Positions 28,217 through 37,521 of a stretch of 64,000 nt of DNA are shown piece by piece. Within the stretch, counting starts at the first letter, position 1. Each line of letters opens with the position of its first letter. The translations under genes and the position numbers were made by a program. The stretch comes from Microvirga sp. SRT01 (GTDB lineage: Bacteria; Pseudomonadota; Alphaproteobacteria; Sphingomonadales; Sphingomonadaceae), in NCBI GenBank assembly GCA_018139225.1, contig JAGSNX010000001.1:930001-994000 (forward strand). Reading direction: 5' to 3'. Under the pieces are notes generated by a model. The model was not told the origin of the DNA. It searched no databases and saw nothing but the letters and a program-made list of their open reading frames with translations.

Positions 28217-28978
28217 ATGAACCTGCATGGCATATGGGCGATCTATCGCTTTGAGATGGCGCGGTTCGGGCGGACGATCTGGACCAGCCTGATGGTGCCC
28301 GTCATCACCACGTCGCTGTATTTCATCGTGTTCGGTTCGGCGATCGGATCGCAGATGCGGGAGGTGTCGGGTGTGCCGTACGGCGCGTTCATCGTCCCCG
28401 GACTGATGCTGCTCGCGATCTTTTCGGAGAGCATCCTGAACGCGTCGCTCGGCATCTACATGCCGAAGTTCACGGGCACGATCTATGAGTTGCTATCGGC
28501 GCCACTCTCCCCGCTGGAGACGGTGCTGGGCTATGTCGGGGCGGCGACGACCAAGTCGGTGGTGATCGGCCTCGTCATCTTCGCGACGGCGCATCTGTTC
28601 GTCGACCTGCCGATCGCGCACCCGTTCGCGATGATCGCCTATCTGGTGCTGGTGGCGGCGACATTCTGCATGTTCGGATTCGCGATCGGTATCTGGGCGA
28701 AGGGGTTCGAGCAGTTGCAGGTTATCCCGCTGCTGGTCGTGACGCCCCTCACCTTCCTCGGCGGTGCGTTCTATTCGGTGACGATCCTGCCGGAACCGTG
28801 GCGGTCGATCACGCTGTTCAATCCGGTCGTGTACCTGATCAACGGCTTCCGCTGGACGTTCTTCGGGACGAGCGACGTCGGTGTCGGGATCAGCCTGGCG
28901 GTGACGGCGGGGTTCTTCGCGGCGTGCCTGACGTGGATCGGGTGGATATTCCGGACCGGGTGGCGGCTGAAGAGCTGA
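28217..28978 (+). CDS. ABC-2 type exporter permease (YadH-like)
   Basis: This 253-residue membrane protein has six hydrophobic segments and the ABC-2 permease pattern: an initial amphipathic stretch ([22 protein letters not shown]), [35 protein letters not shown], and [18 protein letters not shown] before [15 protein letters not shown]. This is the pattern of YadH/NodJ-type permeases. It works with the ATPase encoded 166 bp upstream. The exported substrate is unknown; relatives have been linked with lipids, polysaccharides and drugs. Confidence 0.87.
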   Translation: MNLHGIWAIYRFEMARFGRTIWTSLMVPVITTSLYFIVFGSAIGSQMREVSGVPYGAFIVPGLMLLAIFSESILNASLGIYMPKFTGTIYELLSAPLSPLETVLGYVGAATTKSVVIGLVIFATAHLFVDLPIAHPFAMIAYLVLVAATFCMFGFAIGIWAKGFEQLQVIPLLVVTPLTFLGGAFYSVTILPEPWRSITLFNPVVYLINGFRWTFFGTSDVGVGISLAVTAGFFAACLTWIGWIFRTGWRLKS

Positions 28979-28987
28979 AGCTCAGCG

Positions 28988-29074
28988 CCCGTTCGGCCTC
29001 AGCCTAGTCGACGGCCACGCCACGGAAGTCTGTCCTCCGTGATCGGTGCTTCGACGGCGCTCAGCACGAACGGG
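28988..29074. repeat. Second copy of the TTCGAC-type inverted repeat
   Basis: Arms at 28988-29012 and 29048-29074 (CCCGTTCG... / ...CGAACGGG) resemble the element at 8979-9045 but are more diverged. It lies between convergent genes, the ABC permease and tamB. Confidence 0.5.
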
Positions 29075-29075
29075 T

Positions 29076-32000
29076 TCAGTAATCCTTCGACACCCGCACG
29101 TTGGCGCTCTGGCGGCCCAGCGTGGAGATGCTCGACAACAGCGACAGCCAGCGCGTGACCTGAAACTCGACCTGCGTTGCGGAATAGCCCTGACCGTCGG
29201 TGACGATCTCCGCATACAGGCGACGCGTCACGAACTTGCCCGCGGCGACCGACGTGCCCTGTCCGGTCTGCGGATCGGCGGGCAGGATACGCAGCCGGTC
29301 CAACCCCGCGGCGCGGCGCAGCGCGTTGATGGGGTTGAGGCCGGTGCCGCCATTCTGCAACGCCGACACCGCCGCTGCGAGTTGCAGCGCCTCTGGTGCG
29401 GACAGGTTGGTGATCGAGGTACCGAACAGCAGCCGCGACAGCAATTCGTCTTCCGGCAGCGCGGGCACGCTGGTGAAGCTGATTTCCGGTTTCAGCGCAG
29501 TGCCGGCGACGCGGATACTCGCGTTCAGGCCGGTGCTGTCGGCGTTCGCCTGAATATCCAGCGCCGGGTTGGCGGGGGTTTCGCCGCCGAAGCGGATGAC
29601 GCCGCGCTCCAGCTCGAAATCGCGTCCCGCAAACTCCACGTCGCCGCGGATCAGGTTCGCGCGGCCCGTGATCGCGGGATTGGTCGGCTGGCCGCCGATG
29701 CGGATGTTTGCGGACCATTCGCTGGTCAGGCCGAGGCCGCTGACCATCACGCCACCCGATGCCTTTGCGCCGAGATCGAGCGTCCACGGCGCGGGTGGCC
29801 GGTCATCCTCGACATCGCCGCCCGGCACGTTGATTTCGCGCACGTTCAGCTTCGGCGCGGCCGTGGCGGCGGTCGCCTGACCCAGACGATAGCGCGCACG
29901 GTTGAGGACGACGTCGCCCGATATCGTGCCGCCGGTACCCGTCGACAGGAAGCGTAGTGGCCCGGTGACGGTCGCGCCGATATCGTCGCGCGCGATCATC
30001 ACGGCGTTCTGCGCGTTCAGCCGGATGTCGAGGCCGATCCCGGTCGGCGCGGCGAAGTCGAACTGGCCGCTACCCTCCACCCGGCCGCCCTTGCCCGCAT
30101 CGGCGGAGAAGCGTTCGATGGCGAGGCGGGAGCCGGCGAAGCGGCCGCTCGCCTGAACCCCGGTCAGCAGCGTGCCGGTGGTGGCGCTTTCGATCCGTGC
30201 GCCACTGGCGTTGAGCGCGCCGCGGATCAGCGGCTGCGCGAGGCTTCCGGTCACGTCCGCGCCGATCGACACCGGGCCGGACAGGTCGAACAGCTCCACA
30301 CCGGTCAGCCGCCACAACGCGTCCGCCGGCCCGGCATAGCGTAACTGCGCGAACAGCTTCGCATCGGCGAGGCGGCGGATCAGGCTACCTTGTCCGAGCG
30401 GCGACAATTGCGCCTGCGCCCGGCCGATCGTCTTGCCGCCGGAGGCCAGCACCGCGCGCAGGCCGGCGCGGTCCGCGCGCAGCACGCCAGCAACGCCGAT
30501 GTCGATCGGGGCGGAGGTGAGCACCAGCCCGGAGCGGGTGACGCCGCGCAGCGTCATGTCCACGCGCCCGGTCGGCGGGCCGTTCGTGGCGGCGGAATAG
30601 TCGAGCGTCCCCGACGCGGTGCCGCCGAGGCCCAGCCCCGCGAAGCCGATGTCGAGGATCGCGAGCGGCATCCGCTCCACGCTCGCCTCCACCGCCAGCC
30701 CGCCGGGGCCGGAGCGGCCGGACAGCTTCGCTTCGCCACCCGCAAAGGACAGGCGGGTCGGGGCAAGCCGCCAGCCGTCGCCGTCGCGGGTCACGATCGC
30801 AGGCGTGATGAGCTGGATCGGGCGGCGATCGAGCGTACCCTGCCCCGCGACGGTGTAGCCGTCGGCGCGGACCTGCGTCACGGTGCGCAGGTCGAAGGCG
30901 CGACCGCGCGACCCGGCGATCGCGGCACGCACTTCGCCCAGGCCGTCGACCAGCTTCGCAGTCCCGCCGAACCGCGCGAGCGAGAGACCGCCATAGCGCA
31001 GCCCCTGGCCGCTGGCGGTCGCGTCGATCGTCTGGCCGGCGGGATCGAGCAGGGTCACAAGGTCGAGCTTGCCCTGTCGCAGGGTCACACCCTCGAACGC
31101 GGCATTGCGCGCCGCGAGATGCGCCTCGATCCGCTGGACGATGCCGACCGGGCGGAACAGCAACTCGCCGTCTAGCCCCCCGCCCGCGACCGCGAGCCGT
31201 CCGTCGAAGCCGCCGGTGACGATCGCAAGATCGCCCCGCGCGCGGGTGCCGGCGACATCCAGCGCGGCGATCGACACCGTCGCACCCGGACCGCGCGGCA
31301 GCAGGATCGCGCCGGTGGAGGTGAACGGGCCGAGGCGGGAACGGCCGGCCGCCCGGAATGCGAAGCCTTGCGGCGTGGGATCGAGGTGCGCGATCACGTC
31401 TCGCAGGCCCAGCGCCTTGTTCGGGCGGGCGAGCTTCAGGTCGATCGTCGGCTTTTCGATGCGGCCGTCCAGCACCAGTGTCAGCGGGCCGTAGGTCGCC
31501 TGCGTGCCTGCACCTTCGAAGTGGAAGGTGCCGTCGCGGCGGCGATAGCCGTTGCCGGACAGCGTCAGTTGCGGGGAGACGAGGCGTGCGCCGTTGAAGT
31601 GGAGGATACCGTCCGCGGTCCGCTCCAGCCCGGTATCGATGCGCGGCAGCCCGCCCGTCAGCGAGCGGAAGAACGCATTGTCGAGCCGCCGCACCTGCGC
31701 CTGCCCCCGCCCGACGATGCGCGTGCCGCGCCCATTCGGTCCGGGCACGACCTGAAGCCGCGAGGTGACGTCGACGATGCCGATGCCCGGGATCAGGTAA
31801 CGGCCCAGCCGACCGTTCAGCCCCACCTCGAACCGGCCGGTGCGCAGGTCGAGCGACAGATCGATCAGCCCCGCCAGCTTGTCCGAGCGCAGTTTCAGCG
31901 CGGTGCCGGTCAGCGTCGGTGGCGCGAGCACCAGCACGCCGTCGACCGACAGGTTGCGCAGGATGCCGCCCGCGACATCGCCGACGCCGGTGACGCGCGC

Positions 32001-33191
32001 GGCGGCGACCCGGACCGGCAGGCGGGCGGGCGTTGTCGACAGGCGCCCGGCGCCCGCCGCACGGAACGTCTCGAACCCGGTATTGTCGAACGACAGCCGG
32101 TTCGCTGCGAGCCGCCAGTCGTAGCGCGCGGTGGCGAACGGGCCGTCGAGGATCGCCCGCAGTGCGATCCCCTGCCCGCCCATGTTGCCGAACAGCGCCG
32201 CCGGCCGCAGCAGGCGCGCGGCGATGCGGACGTTGCGGTACGCGTTCGCGCCGAGATCGATCGTGCCGGTCGTGTCGATCGCCAGCGCCGCCGAACGCAG
32301 GTTCAGCGCCCCGTCGAGCCGGCGGTTCGCGAAGGTCGCCGATCCAATGACCGCGACGCGCGGGCTGGTCAGCCGCTGCGCCTTGCCGGTCAGCAGCGAT
32401 GCCGGCGTGATCGCGCCCGACAACGTGTAGCGGCCGGAGGTAGCCGCCAGCGCGAGGTCGGCGACACGGGTACCGCGCGCGGTCGCGACCGCGGTGCCGC
32501 GCCACTGCGCCCAGCGGCCGTCGCCGGTGACGGTCAGCGCCACCGGCCCGGCGACGCCCGCCGCCTTCGCCAGCGCGCCGCCGGAAGCGCCCGCTGCGCG
32601 CACGTCGATATCGAACCTGTCGCGGTCCGGCTGGGCATCGATCGATAGCGCCAGCCGGTCGCTGCCCGCGACCGCGGCGTCGATCTTCACCAGCGCGCGG
32701 CCGGAACGGATGTCCGCTTGCGCGACGACGCGCGCCTCACGCTCGCGGCCTAGGACCGGCCGGGCGAGCGTCAGCCGGCCGATGTCGAGCCGCCCGATCA
32801 GGATGTCGAAATCGGGCAGGATCGGCGACGCCTTGCCGCTCTTGCGGGTTTGCGGGACGTGTTCGAGCACCGCCTGCGGCACCACCAGCCGGTCGATCGC
32901 GAGCTCGTTCGACAGCCACCGTGCCGGCCGCCAGTCCAGCTCGACCTGCGGTGCGCGGAAGACGAGGCCCTTCAGGTCGTAGACGCGCAGGTCGGTCAGC
33001 CGCGTCTCACCGTAGAGCGATCCCTCGATCCGCCCGACCGAGAAGCGCAGGCCGCTGCTCGGGCGTATCTTGCCGATCCGCTCGGCGACCAGTCCGTGAC
33101 CCCAGGGCGTGTCGACCAGCACCAGCACCGCCGCCGCCAGCGCCATCAGGCCGGCGATAATGCCGACGATCCAGCGCACGGCCCTCGTCAA
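29076..33191 (-). CDS. tamB: Translocation and assembly module inner-membrane protein TamB
   Basis: This 1371-residue protein has one N-terminal membrane anchor (IVGIIAGLMALAAAVLVLVDT), a long repetitive beta-rich body (AsmA-like strands throughout) and the C-terminal TamB domain (DUF490), ending ATQVEFQVTRWLSLLSSISTLGRQSANVRVSKDY-like sequence. TamB spans the periplasm, and with TamA helps insert outer-membrane proteins and probably moves phospholipid. Its ATG overlaps the tamA stop (ATGA), so the two are coupled. Length is usual for the family (about 1260-1400). Confidence 0.93.
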   Translation of the reverse strand: MTRAVRWIVGIIAGLMALAAAVLVLVDTPWGHGLVAERIGKIRPSSGLRFSVGRIEGSLYGETRLTDLRVYDLKGLVFRAPQVELDWRPARWLSNELAIDRLVVPQAVLEHVPQTRKSGKASPILPDFDILIGRLDIGRLTLARPVLGREREARVVAQADIRSGRALVKIDAAVAGSDRLALSIDAQPDRDRFDIDVRAAGASGGALAKAAGVAGPVALTVTGDGRWAQWRGTAVATARGTRVADLALAATSGRYTLSGAITPASLLTGKAQRLTSPRVAVIGSATFANRRLDGALNLRSAALAIDTTGTIDLGANAYRNVRIAARLLRPAALFGNMGGQGIALRAILDGPFATARYDWRLAANRLSFDNTGFETFRAAGAGRLSTTPARLPVRVAAARVTGVGDVAGGILRNLSVDGVLVLAPPTLTGTALKLRSDKLAGLIDLSLDLRTGRFEVGLNGRLGRYLIPGIGIVDVTSRLQVVPGPNGRGTRIVGRGQAQVRRLDNAFFRSLTGGLPRIDTGLERTADGILHFNGARLVSPQLTLSGNGYRRRDGTFHFEGAGTQATYGPLTLVLDGRIEKPTIDLKLARPNKALGLRDVIAHLDPTPQGFAFRAAGRSRLGPFTSTGAILLPRGPGATVSIAALDVAGTRARGDLAIVTGGFDGRLAVAGGGLDGELLFRPVGIVQRIEAHLAARNAAFEGVTLRQGKLDLVTLLDPAGQTIDATASGQGLRYGGLSLARFGGTAKLVDGLGEVRAAIAGSRGRAFDLRTVTQVRADGYTVAGQGTLDRRPIQLITPAIVTRDGDGWRLAPTRLSFAGGEAKLSGRSGPGGLAVEASVERMPLAILDIGFAGLGLGGTASGTLDYSAATNGPPTGRVDMTLRGVTRSGLVLTSAPIDIGVAGVLRADRAGLRAVLASGGKTIGRAQAQLSPLGQGSLIRRLADAKLFAQLRYAGPADALWRLTGVELFDLSGPVSIGADVTGSLAQPLIRGALNASGARIESATTGTLLTGVQASGRFAGSRLAIERFSADAGKGGRVEGSGQFDFAAPTGIGLDIRLNAQNAVMIARDDIGATVTGPLRFLSTGTGGTISGDVVLNRARYRLGQATAATAAPKLNVREINVPGGDVEDDRPPAPWTLDLGAKASGGVMVSGLGLTSEWSANIRIGGQPTNPAITGRANLIRGDVEFAGRDFELERGVIRFGGETPANPALDIQANADSTGLNASIRVAGTALKPEISFTSVPALPEDELLSRLLFGTSITNLSAPEALQLAAAVSALQNGGTGLNPINALRRAAGLDRLRILPADPQTGQGTSVAAGKFVTRRLYAEIVTDGQGYSATQVEFQVTRWLSLLSSISTLGRQSANVRVSKDY

Positions 33192-35125
33192 AACGCCTGT
33201 CCCAGCGACACATAGACCGCGATTTTCGAGTCGCCCCGCTGCGGGTTGAGCGGCGTGCCGACGTCGATGCGGATCGGCCCGAAGTTCGAATAGTATCGCA
33301 CGCCCAGGCCCGCGCCGTAGCGGAAGTCGGTGAAGCGCGGCAGCGCGGCGGTGTAGATGTTGCCGGCGTCGAGGAAGGGCACGACGCCGAAATTGCCGAA
33401 CGCCTTCACCCGCGCCTCGATCGAGAATTCGGTCAGGCTGCGGCCGCCGATCGGGTCGTTATTCGGGTCGCGCGGGCCGATCGACTGGAAACCATAGCCG
33501 CGCACCGACGCGCCGCCGCCGGCGTAGAAGCGCCGCGAGGGCGCGACCGCGTCGCGCGGCGAACCGGCGATCGTGCCGAGCCGGGTCCGCCCCGCCAGCA
33601 CGACGCCGGGCATGACCGTGCGGTACACGCTGGCGTCGAGTTGGGTGCGCGCATAGCCGAACACCGATCCCTGCAACGATGCCTCCGGACTGATCCGCCC
33701 GCCGATGCGGAAGCCGGTCGTCGGGTTCAGCAGATCGTCCGACCCGTCGTAGATCAGGCTGGTCGGCAACGCACCGATGAAGAAGGTTCGGCGGCGCGGA
33801 TCCCCCGTGGCGAGGATCACGTCACGCTCGTCCGAGGCGATCAGTTCGGCGCCGATCGACCACGTCCACGTCTTTTGGAAGAAGATGTTGGTCTGCCGCT
33901 CCAGCGTGCCGGACAGCGAGAAGGTCTTCGCGTCGTACGCGTTGCGCGACTGGTGCGCCGCCGCGACCTGGAACGTCAGCACGCGGTCGCGCGCCTCGAA
34001 ATTGTTGCGGCGATAGACGACCGAGCCGAGTTGTTCCTGTGTGCCGAGTACGCTGCGCAGCGTCAGGCCGCCCTCGGGAGGAAACAGGTTGCGGTGGGTC
34101 CAGCTGAGTTCCGCACGCGCGCCCTCGCCGGTGCCGTAGCCGAGTTCGCCCGCGACGGTGCGCGGGGGCGCGCGGTCCAGCTTCACGCCGATGTCGACGG
34201 TGCCGGGCTCCTTGCCCTCGACCGGGGTCAGCGCGACGGCGGAGACGAGCCCGGTCTGGATCAGGGCGCGGCGGAGATCGTCGAGGCGGCGCTGGTCGAA
34301 GGGATCGCCGCGGTCGAAGCGCGCGATCTCCGCCACGTGATCCGGCCCGAACACGCGATTGCCGGGCAGTGCGACGATGTCGCCGAAGCGCCGCTCACCA
34401 CCGGGCGCGACGCTCAGGTCCAGCGTCGCGGTCCGCGCGGCGCGGTCGACGACGATCGCCGGATCGCCGACCCTGGCGAAAGGAAACCCCTCTGCGCCGA
34501 CGGCGGTCGCGAGCCGCGCCTGTCCCGCGACGATCGTGTCCGCGTTGACGGGATCGCCAGCCTTGACGCCGAACGCATCGGTCAACGAAGCGGACTTGTC
34601 CCCGGCCGCGGCAACGCCGTCCAGCGTCACGCCGGCGAAGCGGTACAGGCCACCAGGCGTTGCCTCCAGCACCACCAGCGGCTTCGCGCCCGCCTCCACC
34701 CGCGTCGTGACGGCGACATCGTAATAGCCCTCCGCGCGGAGCAGCGTCGCCAGAAGCTCGGCATCCTCGCGCGCGCGGCGGTCGAGTTGCGCGGCGTTGG
34801 CGGGATCGCCATCGCCGGCGTTCAGCGTCGAGAACTCGTCGAAGCGCTGTTTCAGCAGCGGCGATCCGACGCCGTCGATGCCATCGACCCGCCAGCCGTA
34901 CCGGCGCTCGGCGACCACGTCGGTGGCGGCGGTGGCCGGTCCGGTCGTAGCGGGTTCCGCCGACAGGTCGGGCCATGCGACACCGATGTCGGGCAACGGC
35001 GCAAGCGGCGAATTCGGATCGGGCGCATCGGTCTGCACGCCCTGTTGGGCGCGCACATGGCCCGCGAGGCAAAGGGAACAGGCGGCGACCGCCCAGCGGC
35101 CGGACCACAGGACGCGGAGCAGCAT
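33188..35125 (-). CDS. tamA: Translocation and assembly module outer-membrane protein TamA
   Basis: This 645-residue Omp85-family protein has a signal peptide ending AGHVRAQQ, then three POTRA-like domains (about residues 60-290; for example VTLDGVAAAGDKSASLTDAFGVKAGDPV), and a 16-strand barrel with the RRFYAGGGASVRGYGFQ motif (VRGY) near residue 540 and a C-terminal GPIRIDVGTPLN...VYVSLGQAF. The pairing with tamB confirms TamA over BamA or two-partner secretion FhaC. A perfect inverted repeat lies just upstream at 35181-35208. Confidence 0.93.
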   Translation of the reverse strand: MLLRVLWSGRWAVAACSLCLAGHVRAQQGVQTDAPDPNSPLAPLPDIGVAWPDLSAEPATTGPATAATDVVAERRYGWRVDGIDGVGSPLLKQRFDEFSTLNAGDGDPANAAQLDRRAREDAELLATLLRAEGYYDVAVTTRVEAGAKPLVVLEATPGGLYRFAGVTLDGVAAAGDKSASLTDAFGVKAGDPVNADTIVAGQARLATAVGAEGFPFARVGDPAIVVDRAARTATLDLSVAPGGERRFGDIVALPGNRVFGPDHVAEIARFDRGDPFDQRRLDDLRRALIQTGLVSAVALTPVEGKEPGTVDIGVKLDRAPPRTVAGELGYGTGEGARAELSWTHRNLFPPEGGLTLRSVLGTQEQLGSVVYRRNNFEARDRVLTFQVAAAHQSRNAYDAKTFSLSGTLERQTNIFFQKTWTWSIGAELIASDERDVILATGDPRRRTFFIGALPTSLIYDGSDDLLNPTTGFRIGGRISPEASLQGSVFGYARTQLDASVYRTVMPGVVLAGRTRLGTIAGSPRDAVAPSRRFYAGGGASVRGYGFQSIGPRDPNNDPIGGRSLTEFSIEARVKAFGNFGVVPFLDAGNIYTAALPRFTDFRYGAGLGVRYYSNFGPIRIDVGTPLNPQRGDSKIAVYVSLGQAF

Positions 35126-35180
35126 GGCCGCCCTCTAGCGGCGCACGCGCCTGTGTGCGAGCCTTGTGGTTGGTTCGATT

Positions 35181-35208
35181 GCATTACCTTCCGCAGTCAA
35201 GGTAATGC
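35181..35208. promoter_or_regulatory. Perfect 10-bp inverted repeat upstream of tamA
   Basis: GCATTACCTT (35181-35190) and AAGGTAATGC (35199-35208) flank an 8-base spacer. It is AT-richer than its surroundings and lies 56 bp before the tamA start and 20 bp after the stop of the upstream receiver gene. No T-run follows on the minus strand, so an operator is more likely than a terminator. Confidence 0.45.
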
Positions 35209-35227
35209 GGGCATCCGGCAGATGCCG

Positions 35228-35632
35228 TTAGGCTGCCGCCACCTTGACCTTGCCGCAGCGGGCGGTGCGTACGATCGACACAAACCGATCGGCGTTGGCG
35301 ATCAGCCGGCTCTTGTCGAAGCACGCCGACGCTCCCAGCGCAATCGCCTGCTTGGCGATCTCCGCGTCCTGGACGATGGCCGACGACAGGATGACGACGG
35401 GCATCGGCCGCCGCCGCATCAGCGTGGCGAGCAGCGACAGTCCGTCGAGGCCCGGCATCGCGAGATCGAGCGTCAGCACGTCCGGCTCCAGCCGCGACAC
35501 CGCTGCCATGGCCTCTTCCGGGCGCTCGATGACGCCGACGACCTCCATATCGCGCTGCTTCGTCAGCAGCGTTTCGATCATCGCACAGATCGTGAGCGAA
35601 TCGTCGACAATCAGCACCCGCCGACGGCGCAT
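35228..35632 (-). CDS. Single-domain response regulator, CheB-like receiver
   Basis: This 134-residue protein is only a receiver domain. RVLIVDDSLTICAMIE supplies the acidic pair, DVLTLDLAMPGLDGLSLL the phosphorylated aspartate (D56), VVILSSAI the switch serine, and CFDKSRL the lysine. The LTLDLAMPGLDG and RRPMPVVILSS sequences resemble the receiver of the methylesterase CheB rather than CheY, but no esterase domain follows. The start at 35632 has GGGAG eight bases upstream. No cognate kinase or chemotaxis gene is nearby, so its pathway is unknown. Confidence 0.85.
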   Translation of the reverse strand: MRRRRVLIVDDSLTICAMIETLLTKQRDMEVVGVIERPEEAMAAVSRLEPDVLTLDLAMPGLDGLSLLATLMRRRPMPVVILSSAIVQDAEIAKQAIALGASACFDKSRLIANADRFVSIVRTARCGKVKVAAA

Positions 35633-35711
35633 CGCTCTAGCTCCCAACGCCAACACATTTGCGGTCCTAGCCGCTAAATGGTTGTCGCCGCACTAAGAAA
35701 TCGCCGTTCGT

Positions 35712-35924
35712 TCAATGAACGGTGCCGACCGCCTGTTCGGAGCGCATCACGGCGATCAGACGTTCGATCTGACGCCACCGGCAAAAATGGATGTGGTTGC
35801 CCAGATCGCGACTGCGTGCGGCCCGCAGGGCAGCCTCGGCCCCCGCTTCCTCGCCGAACGACGACAACAGATCGGCCGCCGCGGCCACTTCGGCGGCATT
35901 CGCCAGGTACGGAAAGGTAAGCAT
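35712..35924 (-). CDS. Small conserved-looking protein, 70 residues
   Basis: I do not know a function. The protein MLTFPYLANAAEVAAAAD... is helical and ends with a basic/aromatic stretch GNHIHFCRWRQIERLI, which I associate with small sphingomonad proteins that share an HFCRWRQIER-type motif. The ATG at 35924 is chosen because AGGGGG lies six bases upstream, a strong ribosome site; an in-frame TTG two codons earlier is less likely. Convergent neighbours do not overlap. The good ribosome site and coherent amphipathic sequence support a real gene. Confidence 0.6.
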   Translation of the reverse strand: MLTFPYLANAAEVAAAADLLSSFGEEAGAEAALRAARSRDLGNHIHFCRWRQIERLIAVMRSEQAVGTVH

Positions 35925-36072
35925 CGCCAACCCCCTAACAAAGTCCGTGCCGAATTGGCCAGAGCGCCGGACTCAGCCCGTCGCGTTGGTAAACCGCCCC
36001 TCGCCGGACCGTTCCGAGTGTCCCGATCCGGCACGCTGGCGTCCCGCAACGGGACGTGCGACGACGATCGGC

Positions 36073-36267
36073 ATGACGATTCCTCCTCCCTCTCCCCGCT
36101 CCGGAGCACGCGCCGGCAGCACGGCCGGCGGCTTCCTCGTCGCGCTCGGCGCGATGATCGGTACCGCTATCGGCTTCTTCGTCGGCGAGGCGACGCCGGG
36201 CTTCCTCATCGGGCTGGCGGTGGGTGCGGTCGGCGCCGCGTTGGTGTGGTGGCGCGGGCGCGGGTAA
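36073..36267 (+). CDS. Small membrane protein (64 residues) upstream of phoR
   Basis: The protein has a short basic, proline-containing N-terminus and two closely spaced hydrophobic segments (GGFLVALGAMIGTAIGFFVG and GFLIGLAVGAVGAALVWW), ending RGRG. It lies 12 bp before phoR on the same strand and would be co-transcribed with the phosphate regulon. It has no strong ribosome site, so the start is uncertain. I know no function for it. A role alongside PhoR would be a guess. Confidence 0.5.
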   Translation: MTIPPPSPRSGARAGSTAGGFLVALGAMIGTAIGFFVGEATPGFLIGLAVGAVGAALVWWRGRG

Positions 36268-36279
36268 GACCCCGAGCCT

Positions 36280-37521
36280 ATGATCGCCGAATCAAATCCC
36301 CGCCTGCCCTGGGCGGTCATCGTCGCAGGCGCGACCGCCGTCGCCGTCTACATCATCGCCGACCCGCTGAGCGGCGCGGCGGCGGCACTGGTCGGCGGGA
36401 TCGCGGCGATGCTGGTCGCGATCAGCGGCCACCGCGAGGTTGCGGTGGCACCGCCGGCCCCGCCGCCGGACCTGATCGCCAGCCCCTCCGTCGGTGCGAT
36501 GCTGGACGCGGTGGCGGAACCGCTGCTGCTACTGAGATCGGGCCGCGTCGTCCGTGCCAACCTCGCCGCGCGCACGCTGCTGGGCGAGCATATCGTCGGC
36601 GAGGATGCGCGCGTCGCCGTCCGCCATCCCGCCGCCGCCGCCGCGCTGGCGTCTCAGCGCGATCAGACGGTGGAGTTGGTCGGCGTCGGCGCACAGGACG
36701 CGCGCTGGCAGATGCGGCTGGCGGCGGCCGCAGACGGGATGCGTGTCGTGCATCTGTCGGACCGCAGCGAGAATGCCGCGACGGAGCGGATGCGCGTCGA
36801 TTTCGTCGCCAATGCCAGCCACGAACTGCGAACGCCGCTGGCGTCGATCCTCGGCTATGTCGAAACGCTCGACGACGAGGCGGGCGACGACCCCGCGATC
36901 CGCCACCGCTTCCTGCGGATCATGATGGACGAGGCGCGGCGGATGCAGCGACTGGTCGAGGACCTGCTGTCGCTGTCGCGGATCGAGGCCGAACGCTATC
37001 GCCTGCCGGACCAGCCGGTGGCGCTCGGCGAACTGGTGGACGAGGTCTGCGCCGAACTGAAGCGATCGGGCGCGCCGCGTGCCGCCGACGTCTCCTGCAT
37101 CGCCGTCTCGGGCATCCCCGACATCGTCGGCGACCGCGCGCAACTATCGCAGATGCTGCACAACCTCGTCGGCAATGCGATGAAATATGGGCGGCCGGGG
37201 ACGCCGGTCGAGGTGCGGCTGGAACCGGACGCGGGCGGGGGCGCGCGACTGTCGGTCGTCGATCAGGGCGACGGTATCGCGCCCGAGCACCTGCCGCGCC
37301 TGACCGAACGCTTCTACCGCGTCGATGCCGGGCGCAGCCGTTCGCTGGGCGGCACCGGGCTGGGCCTCGCGATCGTCAAGCATGTCGTGGAGCGGCATCG
37401 CGGACGGCTCGACATCTCCAGCCGGGTCGGCGTCGGCACGACGATGGCCGTGACGCTGCCCGCCGCGCCGGCCGCCCTGTCATCACCACGTAACAACGAT
37501 GTCACAGAGGGCCGTGCGTGA
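36280..37521 (+). CDS. phoR: Phosphate regulon sensor histidine kinase PhoR
   Basis: This 413-residue kinase has two N-terminal membrane segments (about residues 10-48), a PAS-like linker (about 65-160), and a HisKA domain with VANASHELRTPLASILGYVETL carrying the phosphoacceptor histidine. The ATPase domain shows QMLHNLVGNAMKYG (N box), VVDQGDGIAPEHLPRLTERFYRVD (G1/F box) and GGTGLGLAIVKHVVERH (G2). It likely reads phosphate status through PstSCAB and PhoU and phosphorylates PhoB, encoded at the end of the operon. Its stop overlaps the pstS GTG start (GTGA). Confidence 0.93.
   Translation: MIAESNPRLPWAVIVAGATAVAVYIIADPLSGAAAALVGGIAAMLVAISGHREVAVAPPAPPPDLIASPSVGAMLDAVAEPLLLLRSGRVVRANLAARTLLGEHIVGEDARVAVRHPAAAAALASQRDQTVELVGVGAQDARWQMRLAAAADGMRVVHLSDRSENAATERMRVDFVANASHELRTPLASILGYVETLDDEAGDDPAIRHRFLRIMMDEARRMQRLVEDLLSLSRIEAERYRLPDQPVALGELVDEVCAELKRSGAPRAADVSCIAVSGIPDIVGDRAQLSQMLHNLVGNAMKYGRPGTPVEVRLEPDAGGGARLSVVDQGDGIAPEHLPRLTERFYRVDAGRSRSLGGTGLGLAIVKHVVERHRGRLDISSRVGVGTTMAVTLPAAPAALSSPRNNDVTEGRA

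Noticed and set aside
35960-36040. A GGAAC...GGTT pair resembling an EcfG stress promoter on the minus strand
   Set aside because: The spacing and -10 element do not fit the GGAAC-N16/17-CGTT consensus well.
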